DNA of 64,000 nucleotides, taken from NCBI GenBank assembly GCA_031555145.1, contig JAVBUR010000046.1, positions 22,740 through 86,739 of the forward strand, in the 5' to 3' direction. The stretch comes from JAJDIA01 sp031555145 (GTDB lineage: Bacteria; Bacteroidota; Bacteroidia; Bacteroidales; Tannerellaceae). The notes under the pieces are model-generated. The model saw only the letters and a program-made list of their open reading frames with translations, ran no database searches and was not told the origin of the DNA. The position numbers and the translations under genes are program-made. Positions 17,179-26,245 of the stretch are shown here, in pieces. Each line of letters starts with the position of its first letter. Within the stretch, counting starts at the first letter, position 1.

Positions 17179-18743
17179 TGCTTTGTCCCCGTCAACCGTA
17201 CCGCTGCCTCCTGGGGATCCATGGTGTTGGTCACATCGACTGTTATGCCATCAGCCGTAAATGCGCAGGCATATGTTTCGGATTGGAGGTCGTTGAGGTA
17301 GAGCAGTCGCAGTTGAAGCACATCTGCCCCTGTCCAGGCGGCATAGCCGGCTACATCGAATGCCGGAAGGCCAGTGGCTGTACGGCGGGGAGAGGAGAAA
17401 TAAGGGCTTAACCGTTCCGTCTTTCCATGTTTCCAACCATCCTGCCCGAAGGCGAAGGGGTAGGAGGCGTCATGCTGTACAAGTGTCAGTTCCGTAGAGC
17501 CGTCTTTCGCGAACTGGAAAGTCAAGGCTGTAATCCCCATAGAATTGGGTGCTATCTGGTACGAACGGGTTTCTTCCCTGGGGAATTCCAGTTCGTCTAC
17601 GGTGCGGAAAGGGTCAGGCAGTTGGAGCGAGGCCAGTTTGCTCTGCAGGAGTTCATCCTGGGCGGGATCAGTCGGGAAGCCTTTTTCTTCCATGGCCGGG
17701 ATCAGGTTTTCCCAGATCAACTTCAACTCACGGTTCGTATCTGTGGCGCGGGCGGTGATGGCGATCATGGCATCCTGCTTCGGCATGACGACGGCAAACT
17801 GCCCGTAGGCGCCGTCGATCCGGTAGGCATCGTTCGTGCAGATCCATAACTGGTAACCATATCCCTGCGCCCAGTCGTCGGTGGCATTCTGTTCGGCTGT
17901 ACGTCCGGGCTGTTGGTAGATCTGCGGCGAAGTAGCTTCCGTAAACCAGGATTCGGATAGCAGTTGCCGGTTGTCCCATTTCCCCTTTTGCAGGTAGAAC
18001 ATACCCAGCTTGGCCAGGTCGGCGGTCTTGATACGTAGGCCCCAACCGCCGGTATTGATGCCTTCCTTGTTTACTTCCCACGAGATATCCCGGATACCCA
18101 GCGGCTCAAACAGGCGGGGCGTGAGGTAGTCGTACACGGTCTGTCCGGTCACTTGCTGCACGATGGCCGAAAGCATGTAGGTGGAATAGGTGCTATATTC
18201 GAAAACGCTACCCGGTTTGTTTGCAATCGGTTCGGCGAGGAAACGCTTGACCCAGTTCTCGTCGTCGGCATTATACGAAGGAGCCTGGGTGTGTCCGGCA
18301 GTCATCGTCAGCAGGTGTTTGACCGTCAGTTCGTTCAGATAAGGCGAAACCGATGGTGGCAGCTCATCCGGGAAGAAGGAGATCACTTTGTCTTCTACCG
18401 AAAACAGTTTTTCGTCCACCGCAAAACCTACGGCTGTTGCTGTAAACGTTTTGCTGGCCGAGTTCATCAGATGGGGAATGCCCGAACGGTAGGGATACCA
18501 CCAACCTTCGGATATGACCTTGCCGTGGCGAACCAGCATAAAGCTATGCAATTCTATTCCGTGCGTTTCCGCTTCTTCGATAAAACGCAGGATAGCCTCC
18601 GGATGGACGCCTTGTATTTCCGGCAGGGTACGGTTCAATCCGTCTGCATATTTATTTGGCTGCGGCTTCTGACGGTTGCACGATGCCAGGCACATGAGTC
18701 CGCACAGCGCCAGTGCGGCGATTTTTCCCATTGTATGTTTCAT
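17175..18743 (-). CDS. Serine hydrolase lipoprotein (class C beta-lactamase-like)
   Basis: 522 residues, with a signal sequence and lipobox GLMCLASC giving a lipid-anchored Cys near residue 22. The beta-lactamase/transpeptidase-like domain covers about 60-360 with SASK (Ser95-Lys98), HLLTMTAGH, and GSVFEYSTYSTYMLSA. A further domain of about 150 residues at the C-terminus has no assignment. It is paralogous to the C-terminal half of the fusion gene that follows: shared strings include VISFFPDELP and INTGGWGLR. Family members are esterases, D-aminopeptidases or penicillin-binding-like enzymes rather than true beta-lactamases; which one applies is unknown. Confidence 0.85.
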   Translation of the reverse strand: MKHTMGKIAALALCGLMCLASCNRQKPQPNKYADGLNRTLPEIQGVHPEAILRFIEEAETHGIELHSFMLVRHGKVISEGWWYPYRSGIPHLMNSASKTFTATAVGFAVDEKLFSVEDKVISFFPDELPPSVSPYLNELTVKHLLTMTAGHTQAPSYNADDENWVKRFLAEPIANKPGSVFEYSTYSTYMLSAIVQQVTGQTVYDYLTPRLFEPLGIRDISWEVNKEGINTGGWGLRIKTADLAKLGMFYLQKGKWDNRQLLSESWFTEATSPQIYQQPGRTAEQNATDDWAQGYGYQLWICTNDAYRIDGAYGQFAVVMPKQDAMIAITARATDTNRELKLIWENLIPAMEEKGFPTDPAQDELLQSKLASLQLPDPFRTVDELEFPREETRSYQIAPNSMGITALTFQFAKDGSTELTLVQHDASYPFAFGQDGWKHGKTERLSPYFSSPRRTATGLPAFDVAGYAAWTGADVLQLRLLYLNDLQSETYACAFTADGITVDVTNTMDPQEAAVRLTGTKQ

Positions 18744-18796
18744 ATATTATACTGTATTAATAGATGAGCAAAGCTACAAAAAAAACGTTTCAACCG

Positions 18797-19693
18797 TTAG
18801 ATTGGTGTTAACATTGTTACTGCCAGCAAGACGGCAAACAGGAAAACCAACAACGATGTTTGTCCCAGTAATGTATTCAGTGCCCGTCCTTCCAGGCGAC
18901 AGAAGCGACGCCAGGTCACGATGAACAGGGCAAAGAAAACGGCATACAATGCCAGTATCACTTCCGACCGTTGCAGCATAACCGGCCCGATAATCACCAA
19001 CGCCAGCAGCCCGTTGACCAGGTAGATGACCTGCCCGAAACGACGACCGAACAGGACGATCGTGGTCCGTTTTCTCGACAGCTTGTCTTGTGCATAGTCG
19101 CGGTAATTATTCACCACCAGGATATTGACCGAGAGGAATCCCATTGCCAGCGAGACGAGGAAGGATAATAAAGAAAACGTATTCGCCTGTACATAATACG
19201 TGAAACAAACCGGGACGATTCCGTAGAACAACAGCACGCATACATCACCCAGCCCATTATAGGCCAGCGGAAACGGACCGGCAGAATAGGCCAGTACGCA
19301 CAATGCCATCCCAATGCCTACGGGCAGCAGGAGCCATCCGCCATAATACATCAACGCACAGCCACACAGGCATGACAGTCCCAATGTCACCCATGTGCCC
19401 CGTAACATCGCCTCCGGGCGTATCCATCCCGAAGCCACTGCACGGTCAGGGCCCAACCTGTCTTCCCGGTCGGCTCCCTTACGGTAGTCAAAGTAGTCGT
19501 TGGCGAAATTACTGGCAATCTGTGCCAGCAAAGCAACCGACAGGCACAATAATGCCGGCGCCAAACGGAACAATCCGTCATATGCTGCCAGGACACACCC
19601 TGCCAACACCGGACTGGCTGAAGCAAATAATGTACGCGGGCGAGCGGCAGCTATCCAGGCTGATAAGAGGGCTTTCTGCTCCTTCTTTTCCAT
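18797..19693 (-). CDS. menA: 1,4-dihydroxy-2-naphthoate polyprenyltransferase
   Basis: Integral membrane UbiA-family prenyltransferase that makes demethylmenaquinone, 298 residues with about eight membrane helices. The N-x-x-x-D-x-x-x-D prenyl-diphosphate site is NFANDYFDYRKGAD near residues 62-75, and the second acidic motif is NNYRDYAQDKLSRKRT near 187-202. It supplies the menaquinone pool used in anaerobic fumarate respiration by Bacteroidales. It stands alone between the serine hydrolases and a divergent small gene. Confidence 0.92.
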   Translation of the reverse strand: MEKKEQKALLSAWIAAARPRTLFASASPVLAGCVLAAYDGLFRLAPALLCLSVALLAQIASNFANDYFDYRKGADREDRLGPDRAVASGWIRPEAMLRGTWVTLGLSCLCGCALMYYGGWLLLPVGIGMALCVLAYSAGPFPLAYNGLGDVCVLLFYGIVPVCFTYYVQANTFSLLSFLVSLAMGFLSVNILVVNNYRDYAQDKLSRKRTTIVLFGRRFGQVIYLVNGLLALVIIGPVMLQRSEVILALYAVFFALFIVTWRRFCRLEGRALNTLLGQTSLLVFLFAVLLAVTMLTPI

Positions 19694-19749
19694 TTAATCC
19701 ATTTTAATTGTTATAAAAAACACAAAGTAAGAACAAAAAAAGCATTTCG

Positions 19750-19781
19750 TTGTTATGACACAAAAAAAGACACTATATTTG
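19750..19781 (+). promoter_or_regulatory. Candidate promoter upstream of the 133-residue ORF
   Basis: TATATTTG (19774-19781) is an exact TAnnTTTG match, with TTG (19750-19752) 21 bp upstream as a partial -33 box. It ends only 4 bp before the ATG at 19786, so a transcript from it would have almost no leader or would start inside the ORF. Confidence 0.4.
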
Positions 19782-19785
19782 CCGG

Positions 19786-20187
19786 ATGAAAAAGGCTATA
19801 TTCATAACCAGTCTGCTTTGCGCGTTTTTAATGCTCACTTCTACACCGAAAGTGGACATGAATGCTGTACTCGAACAGACGCAGGAAACGGTTGTGAAAG
19901 CGAAAAGCCATACCACAGAGATGAACCACCGTGTCGAATTTCTCGGCAAAGATACAAGAGGTGGAAATGTATTGACTGCCCGCCGGAGTGTACAGATTCT
20001 TTCGTGTTCATCCGAAACACGCAGTATAGGCAGCATTGTACGTATTACACAAGACATTCGTATCAAAGGAGCCGAACGGCTTCAGAAAATATCCGAGTTT
20101 ACTTCCCGATTACAAACCATTAACTACTCCGCACTTCTTACCCGTAAGGGATACCATGTGTATGCTTTGCGGGAAATCATTATTTGA
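19786..20187 (+). CDS. Small secreted protein of unknown function
   Basis: 133 residues. The first 22 residues form a classic signal peptide (MKKAIFITSLLCAFLML, then TSTP). The mature part is hydrophilic, basic overall and mixed alpha/beta by inspection, with a Ser/Thr/Arg-rich centre (LTARRSVQILSCSSETRS) and a hydrophobic C-terminal IIII-like end (LREIII). I do not recognise the family. The start was chosen because the signal peptide begins there. If the promoter motif just upstream is the real one, the start may be leaderless or shift to a later Met. Confidence 0.55.
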   Translation: MKKAIFITSLLCAFLMLTSTPKVDMNAVLEQTQETVVKAKSHTTEMNHRVEFLGKDTRGGNVLTARRSVQILSCSSETRSIGSIVRITQDIRIKGAERLQKISEFTSRLQTINYSALLTRKGYHVYALREIII

Positions 20188-20319
20188 TTTTTTAATTGAT
20201 CCCAGTCGTTATGGGTATGGGGATATTTGTCTCCATGCAATACGTACGTGTGCACATTATTGATGTGATGTCCTGCACGTTCATTCAACTTTATTGTTCA
20301 ATTAAAAAAACTAAGAATT

Positions 20320-20529
20320 ATGGCTAAGAATAAGTCAGATAAATACCGTATTTATCTATTTGTCCTCATCACCATCATTGGTTGTGTGTTGGCATGCAGT
20401 TCAATCATTACAAATGACTATCTTAAACTTGTGATCGTTATGGTTACCCTTTGTGTAGGCCTTTTCGGCGTTATGAAAGCGTTAAGTAAAAGTCATCAAG
20501 ATGATGCAGATGCCGTTGAGCGCAAATAA
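20320..20529 (+). CDS. Small membrane protein, 69 residues
   Basis: Two hydrophobic helices (about 12-32 and 37-55: IYLFVLITIIGCVLACSSII and LKLVIVMVTLCVGLFGVM) follow a short basic N-terminus (MAKNKSDKYR); the tail is charged. No family recognised. The AAAAAAACTAAGAATT leader before ATG is typical of Bacteroidetes initiation. It is followed 50 bp later by a second protein of the same size and layout, and the pair ends at a strong terminator. Confidence 0.6.
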   Translation: MAKNKSDKYRIYLFVLITIIGCVLACSSIITNDYLKLVIVMVTLCVGLFGVMKALSKSHQDDADAVERK

Positions 20530-20579
20530 ACAGAGTATTAACAGAATAATCAACCGATTAAACTAATTCAACTAATAAA

Positions 20580-20786
20580 ATGGGAAAAATAAATAAAGAC
20601 CTAGTAGATGCCGTGATGATGTTATCCTTCATCATATTGGTGCTTGTTGGCACAACTGATTTTGAGAATATAGCCATGAAAAACCTGTTGATGGGAGGCT
20701 TAGGCACCATCACTGTCATCATGGTCATACTCCGCATACTCGAAGCAAGGCAAAGTGCCAAAGAAGAACCAACCATCGAATCTTAA
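20580..20786 (+). CDS. Small membrane protein, 68 residues
   Basis: Two hydrophobic segments (about 10-26 and 36-51), a short loop with GTTDFENIAMKN between them, and a charged tail (LEARQSAKEEPTIES). The layout matches the gene just upstream, though the sequences are not clearly homologous. Function unknown. The pair could be a two-component small membrane complex; this is inference from size, spacing and the shared terminator. Confidence 0.6.
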   Translation: MGKINKDLVDAVMMLSFIILVLVGTTDFENIAMKNLLMGGLGTITVIMVILRILEARQSAKEEPTIES

Positions 20787-20821
20787 CAATGACTCTATAT
20801 ATTTTTATTTATCCAAAAAAA

Positions 20822-20847
20822 GCCGCCGGAATCCCCGGCGGCTTTTT
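20822..20847. terminator. Bidirectional rho-independent terminator
   Basis: GCCGCCGG (20822-20829), loop AATCC, CCGGCGGC (20835-20842), then TTTTT; a run of A precedes the left arm, so the same hairpin works on the minus strand. It serves the small membrane protein pair and the convergent gene ending at 20897. Confidence 0.93.
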
Positions 20848-20896
20848 GATTCTATAGCGTTTACTTCTCTATGATTGCTTTTCGCTTCTCTTTTCT

Positions 20897-22903
20897 CTAT
20901 TTATGGGAGAAGTAGTTGTTTACCCGGTTGGGTGAGAGCATCTGCCATAAGGAGGCAACTGTCCATCCCGGCGCAAAGATATCGTTATAGAAGCCTTTTC
21001 CGTTCTTGCCATAATCCCAGTTGGTATGCTGCACCACTTCAGGATAGTAGCCTACTTTACCAATATTGAACATATGTCCTTTTACAGGCATCAACTGAAG
21101 CATGGAAGTCTTGATCACTTCGGCAAATTGTGTAAAGCGTGTTTCTCCCTGTTCCTTCGCCAGCCAGTCGAGAACCGTGGCAAATTCAAAGATGAATACG
21201 TCGATATGGTTGTTTTCTACCGATACATTTCCCCAACCGCGTGATTTGAAACCTACATCCCCCAGCATTTGTCCCTGGGCGAACGGTACGTCCCACATAT
21301 AGTACCAGGACAGGCAGAAGTAGGCGGCCTGCTTACATAGATCGACATAATGTGCCCGTTCCTTACCCTTTGTCACCATTGACAGGTAATACATGGCTGT
21401 CGACGCATAAAGTGACGCTTCCTTATCTTCACAATTGGCATCCAGGGTGGAAGAGAAATAATCGGCCTTCGATATGATTTCTTTTTCCAGGTATACGGCA
21501 GTCTTGCGAGCACTTTCCAGATACGTCTTGTTATTGAAATAGGTATACGCCATGGCTAAAGGCAAGGTGGCTGACGGTGTACTACCTCCGGAGGCATCGA
21601 TCACCTTGAACTCATTATCGAACTTGCGCGGGAAACTACCGTCTGCTCCCTGCAATTGTAGGAAATTGTCAAGCAGTTTCTTCATTCTTGCTTCCCACTC
21701 CGGATGTTTGCGGCCTTTCTTCTTTTCGTAATCCAGGTAGTTGAGTATAGAAAACACGCCTTCGGATTGACGGCGGATACTGTAAACCGCTTCTTCCTTG
21801 CCATTATCAAAGTTCACCTTCTCGCGGAAGAAACCGTTGGATGTAAATCCTTGTGCAAGGTAACTCTCGAAGATGGCGTTAGCCTTTGCGACCAGTTCGG
21901 GGCGGTTGGTTTGTTCGCCGTATTCAAGGGCATTGAAAGCGTTCAGTAGCGTACGTCCCACGAATCCTACTTCTGCTACTCCCGTACTTTTGCTGTCGTC
22001 GGTACGCATGTGCACGGCTGAGAAGTATTTCAGGGGATACGTATCCACATAGCTTTCCATAAAGTAGTTGGACAGTATCTCCTTGGCTTTGTCGGTGCTC
22101 AATTGCCCTTCCATCCGTTTGGGTTGGAAAGTGTCGTAGGAATAGTTCCATACCTCCGCCACAAAACGGGAGAAGTCCGGCGCATTCCCTTTGCTGATCT
22201 GCCAGGTAAGTTCACGACTTTCCCCTTTCGCCAGTTTTTCGAACGACTGTACCTGGGGCGCCAGTGTCAGTTTTCGCAGATAGGTCTTGGGGGCTTCGCT
22301 GTAAGGAAAACTGAAAACCAGCGCCGTTGTTCCGTCTATATTCCTGAAACCGGTAGAGCCGATAGCCGTTTTACCACCCAGGATTACTTCCCCTTTTTTA
22401 TGGGTGGTCAGGGCTTCGTTTTCGAAACGGTCCAGCCTTACTACGGTATAGTAATCGCCGGTTTTTTCATTGTAGATACCCGTCAGCGGTGTGCTCAGGC
22501 GGTCTTCACGTACCTGCCAGCTGTCGCTGGTATAAAATGACGGGGCTGTTTGAGGCGAGCGTAGGTTTTTATGGTACCAGAAGCCGGGCATGTAAAACTG
22601 GCAGTCATCGTGCCTGATTGCTGAAAGTGTATACACTTCTTCCAGGTTGTAATACACTTCCTCCCGGGCGGTGATTACGGTGTGCAGGCTTAGCACCTGG
22701 CCGTTATCGACCACTTGTTGCCGGATTTGTACGGGTAGATCCTGCGTGGCCCGCATCAACCCGGTGGCTTTGTCGATTGTCAGTTCATACGATTCGGCTG
22801 GGTTGCCGGGAGATTTCAACGTGAGCTTGTGCGACAGTTCCTGTGCACAAACGGTTCCTGCCGTCAAAGCAGCGAATGTTAGGATTGTTACTGTTTTCTT
22901 CAT
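20897..22903 (-). CDS. Secreted alpha-helical-barrel (six-hairpin-type) protein of the PUL
   Basis: 668 residues with a signal peptide (MKKTVTILTFAALTAGTVCAQ). The N-terminal third is predicted beta-rich. From about residue 270 the sequence has repeating amphipathic helices with aromatic and small-residue patterns (VGRTLLNAFNAL, GVFSILNYLDYEKKKG, FLQLQGADGSFPR, TLPLAMAYTYF, SLYASTAMYYLSMV), as in alpha/alpha-toroid glycosidases and lyases. I cannot place it in a numbered GH or PL family. It is the last gene of the susC-susD-sulfatase unit, 17 bp after the sulfatase, so it most likely cuts or opens the same glycan. Confidence 0.7.
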   Translation of the reverse strand: MKKTVTILTFAALTAGTVCAQELSHKLTLKSPGNPAESYELTIDKATGLMRATQDLPVQIRQQVVDNGQVLSLHTVITAREEVYYNLEEVYTLSAIRHDDCQFYMPGFWYHKNLRSPQTAPSFYTSDSWQVREDRLSTPLTGIYNEKTGDYYTVVRLDRFENEALTTHKKGEVILGGKTAIGSTGFRNIDGTTALVFSFPYSEAPKTYLRKLTLAPQVQSFEKLAKGESRELTWQISKGNAPDFSRFVAEVWNYSYDTFQPKRMEGQLSTDKAKEILSNYFMESYVDTYPLKYFSAVHMRTDDSKSTGVAEVGFVGRTLLNAFNALEYGEQTNRPELVAKANAIFESYLAQGFTSNGFFREKVNFDNGKEEAVYSIRRQSEGVFSILNYLDYEKKKGRKHPEWEARMKKLLDNFLQLQGADGSFPRKFDNEFKVIDASGGSTPSATLPLAMAYTYFNNKTYLESARKTAVYLEKEIISKADYFSSTLDANCEDKEASLYASTAMYYLSMVTKGKERAHYVDLCKQAAYFCLSWYYMWDVPFAQGQMLGDVGFKSRGWGNVSVENNHIDVFIFEFATVLDWLAKEQGETRFTQFAEVIKTSMLQLMPVKGHMFNIGKVGYYPEVVQHTNWDYGKNGKGFYNDIFAPGWTVASLWQMLSPNRVNNYFSHK

Positions 22904-22920
22904 TGATAGATTTATTTGAT

Positions 22921-24603
22921 TTAGTTAGGAGCTGGAACTACCATCGTTCGTTCGGCCCAGGCCTCGTATTGGGAAACCATTTGGCTAAGGCGTTCGGGAT
23001 GTTGATCGGCTATGTTGTTCTTTTCTGTCCGGTCGGTATTCAGGTCGTACAGTTCCCAGGAAGCATCCTTCCGGTTTGGGCGGATGATCTTCCAACCGTC
23101 TTTGCTCATAAGGGCTTTCTCATTGAAATGTTCGAAGCCGATGATCTCATGACCTTCCCGCTTGCCGGTTTGCAGTATGGGTACCAGGCTTATCCCTTCC
23201 ATCGGACGGATGTCGTTCCCATGGTATGTCGTGGGATAGTCGGCATCTGCCAGGTCAATACAGGTCGCCATAAAGTCGATGATATGACACATCGAGTTGT
23301 TAACCGAGCCTTTCTTTGCCTTGAGTCCTTGCGGCCAGTAGGCGATCATGGGTGTACAGATACCTCCTTCATACATCTTGGCTTTCCAGAAGCGGAACGG
23401 CATATTGGCCACATTGGCCCATTCCGGCCCCAGTGAAGCATAGGTTGTTTCCGGCCCGGGCATCGCTTCCTTGTTCTTCGGATAGATCATCGGCGTACCA
23501 TCCCGCAGCATATCCGGACGGTCGTTCTCTCCCGGTTCGAAGTTCTGACAAATCTCCGGACTGCATCCGTTGTCAGAGAGGAAAACGATCAGCGTATTCT
23601 CCAGTTGGCCCGTAGCTTCAAGCGCCTTGAGCACCTTACCGATCTCCTGGTCCATGCGGTCGATCATAGCGGCATGCACGGCCATGGCGCGGGCGTCCCA
23701 GTTACGATCGGGGTTCTCATCCCATTCCTTGGTGGATAAGCGGTTCGTCAGGTAATCGGTCTGCCCGGGGAAGATACCCAGTTCCTGCATCCGCTTATAG
23801 CGGGCATCCCGGATGGCTTCCCAACCGACAGTGTAGGTGTCTTCGTACTTTTTGATGTCTTCGTCCAAGGCATGTAACGGCCAGTGGGGCGAGTGGTAAG
23901 ACAGGTACATGAAGAAAGGCTTGTCTGTCTCCGCATACCGGTTGATATAGGCAACCGCACTGTCCGACAGGGCGATCGTGCTGTAGTACTCTTTGGGAAC
24001 TTCCTTCACCGGCTCTTCCCCATTGACCAGGCTGAAGGGATCGAAGTAATCCACTACGCCGTAGATGGTTCCATAGAATTCTTCAAACCCCCGGTGGGTG
24101 GGATAATTCTCCTTCGGAGCAAACTCTTCGTGATAGACCTGGTGGGCGAGCCATTCACGCTGATCGGGACGTAACGGTGTTTCGGCCACGTGCCATTTAC
24201 CGATCATGCCGGTATGATAACCGGCGTCTTTCAGTACTTCGGCAATGGTTACCCCGTTGTGCGTCATTGTTCCGCGGTAGCCGGGCAACTGTTGGTCGAA
24301 TGTCATACGCCCGATACCAGCCTGATGCGGATAAAGCCCCGTCAACAACGAGGCTCGCGTCGGACAACTGCGTCCGGCATTGTAGAAACGGCTGAAGCGC
24401 ACACCCTGTTGCGCCAACCGGTCCAGGTTCGGCGTCTGTATCTCTCCGCCATAACAACCCAGGTCTGAATAGCCCAGGTCGTCGGCCAGGATAAAAAGGA
24501 TGTTCGGCCGGTCAGCCTCTTTGTGGTCTGCCTGGTTGCAGGCGCTCGCCGTAAGGGCGAGCGCTGCAAGTGGCAACGTTTTGGATATTGTTGTATGATT
24601 CAT
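22921..24603 (-). CDS. Serine-type sulfatase, predicted lipoprotein
   Basis: Type I (alkaline-phosphatase-fold) sulfatase, 560 residues from ATG 24603, three codons inside a longer TTG-started frame. The signature is SCPTRASLLTG with Ser79 as the residue to be converted to formylglycine, so maturation would need an anaerobic sulfatase-maturating radical-SAM enzyme, not encoded here. Metal ligands are in FILADDLGYSDLGCYGG, and the later DNG and H-rich segments (SDNGCSPEI) are present. A lipobox-like LTASAC suggests a lipid anchor. It starts just after the susD stop. It removes sulfate from the glycan bound by the SusCD pair; the position cleaved cannot be predicted. Confidence 0.92.
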   Translation of the reverse strand: MNHTTISKTLPLAALALTASACNQADHKEADRPNILFILADDLGYSDLGCYGGEIQTPNLDRLAQQGVRFSRFYNAGRSCPTRASLLTGLYPHQAGIGRMTFDQQLPGYRGTMTHNGVTIAEVLKDAGYHTGMIGKWHVAETPLRPDQREWLAHQVYHEEFAPKENYPTHRGFEEFYGTIYGVVDYFDPFSLVNGEEPVKEVPKEYYSTIALSDSAVAYINRYAETDKPFFMYLSYHSPHWPLHALDEDIKKYEDTYTVGWEAIRDARYKRMQELGIFPGQTDYLTNRLSTKEWDENPDRNWDARAMAVHAAMIDRMDQEIGKVLKALEATGQLENTLIVFLSDNGCSPEICQNFEPGENDRPDMLRDGTPMIYPKNKEAMPGPETTYASLGPEWANVANMPFRFWKAKMYEGGICTPMIAYWPQGLKAKKGSVNNSMCHIIDFMATCIDLADADYPTTYHGNDIRPMEGISLVPILQTGKREGHEIIGFEHFNEKALMSKDGWKIIRPNRKDASWELYDLNTDRTEKNNIADQHPERLSQMVSQYEAWAERTMVVPAPN

Positions 24604-24605
24604 GA

Positions 24606-26216
24606 TTACCAACCATTATTCTGGGTTAAGTTCGCATTCAATTGCCGTTCGTTGTACGGTATCGGCCAAAGATAGTCTCTTCCTGTGAATTTCTTTTTAT
24701 AATCAGTCGTAACTGTTACTAATTCACCGGTGTTCTTATCGACATACCGCATACCTGTCACCTGGTCCATGGTGCAGGCGCTTTCGGCGATTTTCCAACG
24801 GCGGACGTCGAAGAAGCGGCTGCCTTCGAGGGCCAGTTCCACCATCCGTTCATGGCGTACCGCTTCACGCAAGGCACTCTGCGAAGTGATGCCCGACAAC
24901 GGCGGCATATTGACATCCGTACGCTGGCGCACTTCGTTGATATATCTCAGTGCTGCATCCGTTTCCGTGTTCAGTTCGATACGTGCTTCGGCTGCTGTAA
25001 GCAAGATTTCGGCATAGCGCAGGATAATCAGGTTGATACCGCAATTGGTACGGTTGCTCTGGCCGATATCTTCGGCGTTGATGTATTTCTTCGGAAGCAA
25101 ACCGGTCTTGGACACCTGGTAGCTGGCGCCGATCACGTCGCCCGAAGAGCTCCAACCCGGACGGGAATCATAGACCGTACCGTTCGGCAACAGGTCGCCC
25201 GGTACATAGAGTGTATAGCTCAGTCGCGGGTCGCGGTTCGCATACGGATTCTTGGGGTCGTAAGTCGGATCGTCGGCGATCTTCTTTCCATTGGTCGTTT
25301 CGTATTCGTCTACAAGCACACTGGTAGGCGACATGGCCGAACCGTTGTTCCCCAATGACACGGCGCCGAAGTTATTCATGACCGAGTTGGCATATACGTC
25401 TTTGATGAATTCCTTGTCGAACACCACTTCCACATTGTTTTCGTTGGCATACGTGAATAATTCCTTATACGTCGGCAGCAACGAGTAAACACCCAGGGAG
25501 ATAACGCCGTCGGCGGCATCCTTCGCCCGTTGATAGTAGGTGGCTGCCCGGTTGTCTGCACCTGTTACATTGCCTCCGGCGAACAACATGGTACGCGCCA
25601 GGATACCCAGGGCGGCGCCTTTCGTCACCCGCCCTTTTTCGGTAGCCTTGGCGGGCAGGTATTGTTGGGCGTCGGTAATCTCCGTATAAATGAAGTCATA
25701 GATCTCAGCGGCCGGTGTGCGTGTCAGCGTTTTCGATTCGCTGATGCCGATCGGTGTCAATACCAGGGGCACATCACCGAAGTAGGCCGCCAGACGGGCA
25801 TAGAAATAGCAACGCAGCGTACGTACTTCAGCCGTAAGACGGTTCACCTTCGCCTGGTCGGTGACTGTGATCTTGCCTACATTCGCCATATAGTCGTTGC
25901 AACAGCGAATCCCTTTGTACATATCGTTCCAGGTATTCTGGAAAATATTTGTTTGCGGGTCGGCAATACTGGCTTCCACCTTGGTCTCGTCGGATGTTTC
26001 AAACGTAGCGCGGGCAATGTCGCTCATCTCATCGCGCCCCAGCAGTGTGCCATGGCTTTCCAGGAAACGGTAGGCGGCATTGGCTGCATATTCCGCATCT
26101 TTATCAGATTGCCAATATACTTCAGAAGATAAACGGTCGGTAGGGATCGTATCCAGCACGTCGCTGCATCCAAACAGGGTAAACGACATGATCAGTAATA
26201 GAAAATATTTATTCAT
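24606..26216 (-). CDS. SusD/RagB-family outer-membrane glycan-binding lipoprotein
   Basis: 536 residues. Signal peptide with lipobox LFGCSDVLD, the usual SusD start. The TPR-like N-terminal helices (AANAAYRFLESHG, NTWNDMYKGIRCCNDYM) and the C-terminal RHERMVELALEGSRFFDVRRW signature place it in the family. It forms a complex with the SusC transporter encoded 29 bp upstream and captures oligosaccharides at the surface. Confidence 0.96.
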   Translation of the reverse strand: MNKYFLLLIMSFTLFGCSDVLDTIPTDRLSSEVYWQSDKDAEYAANAAYRFLESHGTLLGRDEMSDIARATFETSDETKVEASIADPQTNIFQNTWNDMYKGIRCCNDYMANVGKITVTDQAKVNRLTAEVRTLRCYFYARLAAYFGDVPLVLTPIGISESKTLTRTPAAEIYDFIYTEITDAQQYLPAKATEKGRVTKGAALGILARTMLFAGGNVTGADNRAATYYQRAKDAADGVISLGVYSLLPTYKELFTYANENNVEVVFDKEFIKDVYANSVMNNFGAVSLGNNGSAMSPTSVLVDEYETTNGKKIADDPTYDPKNPYANRDPRLSYTLYVPGDLLPNGTVYDSRPGWSSSGDVIGASYQVSKTGLLPKKYINAEDIGQSNRTNCGINLIILRYAEILLTAAEARIELNTETDAALRYINEVRQRTDVNMPPLSGITSQSALREAVRHERMVELALEGSRFFDVRRWKIAESACTMDQVTGMRYVDKNTGELVTVTTDYKKKFTGRDYLWPIPYNERQLNANLTQNNGW

Positions 26217-26245
26217 GATGAATTCCGTTAAAAGATTACTTAATG

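Noticed and set aside
19755..20123. 122-codon ORF in another frame over the small secreted gene
   Set aside because: No signal peptide, Cys/His/Arg-rich composition typical of an out-of-frame reading; the 19786 frame has a clear signal peptide.
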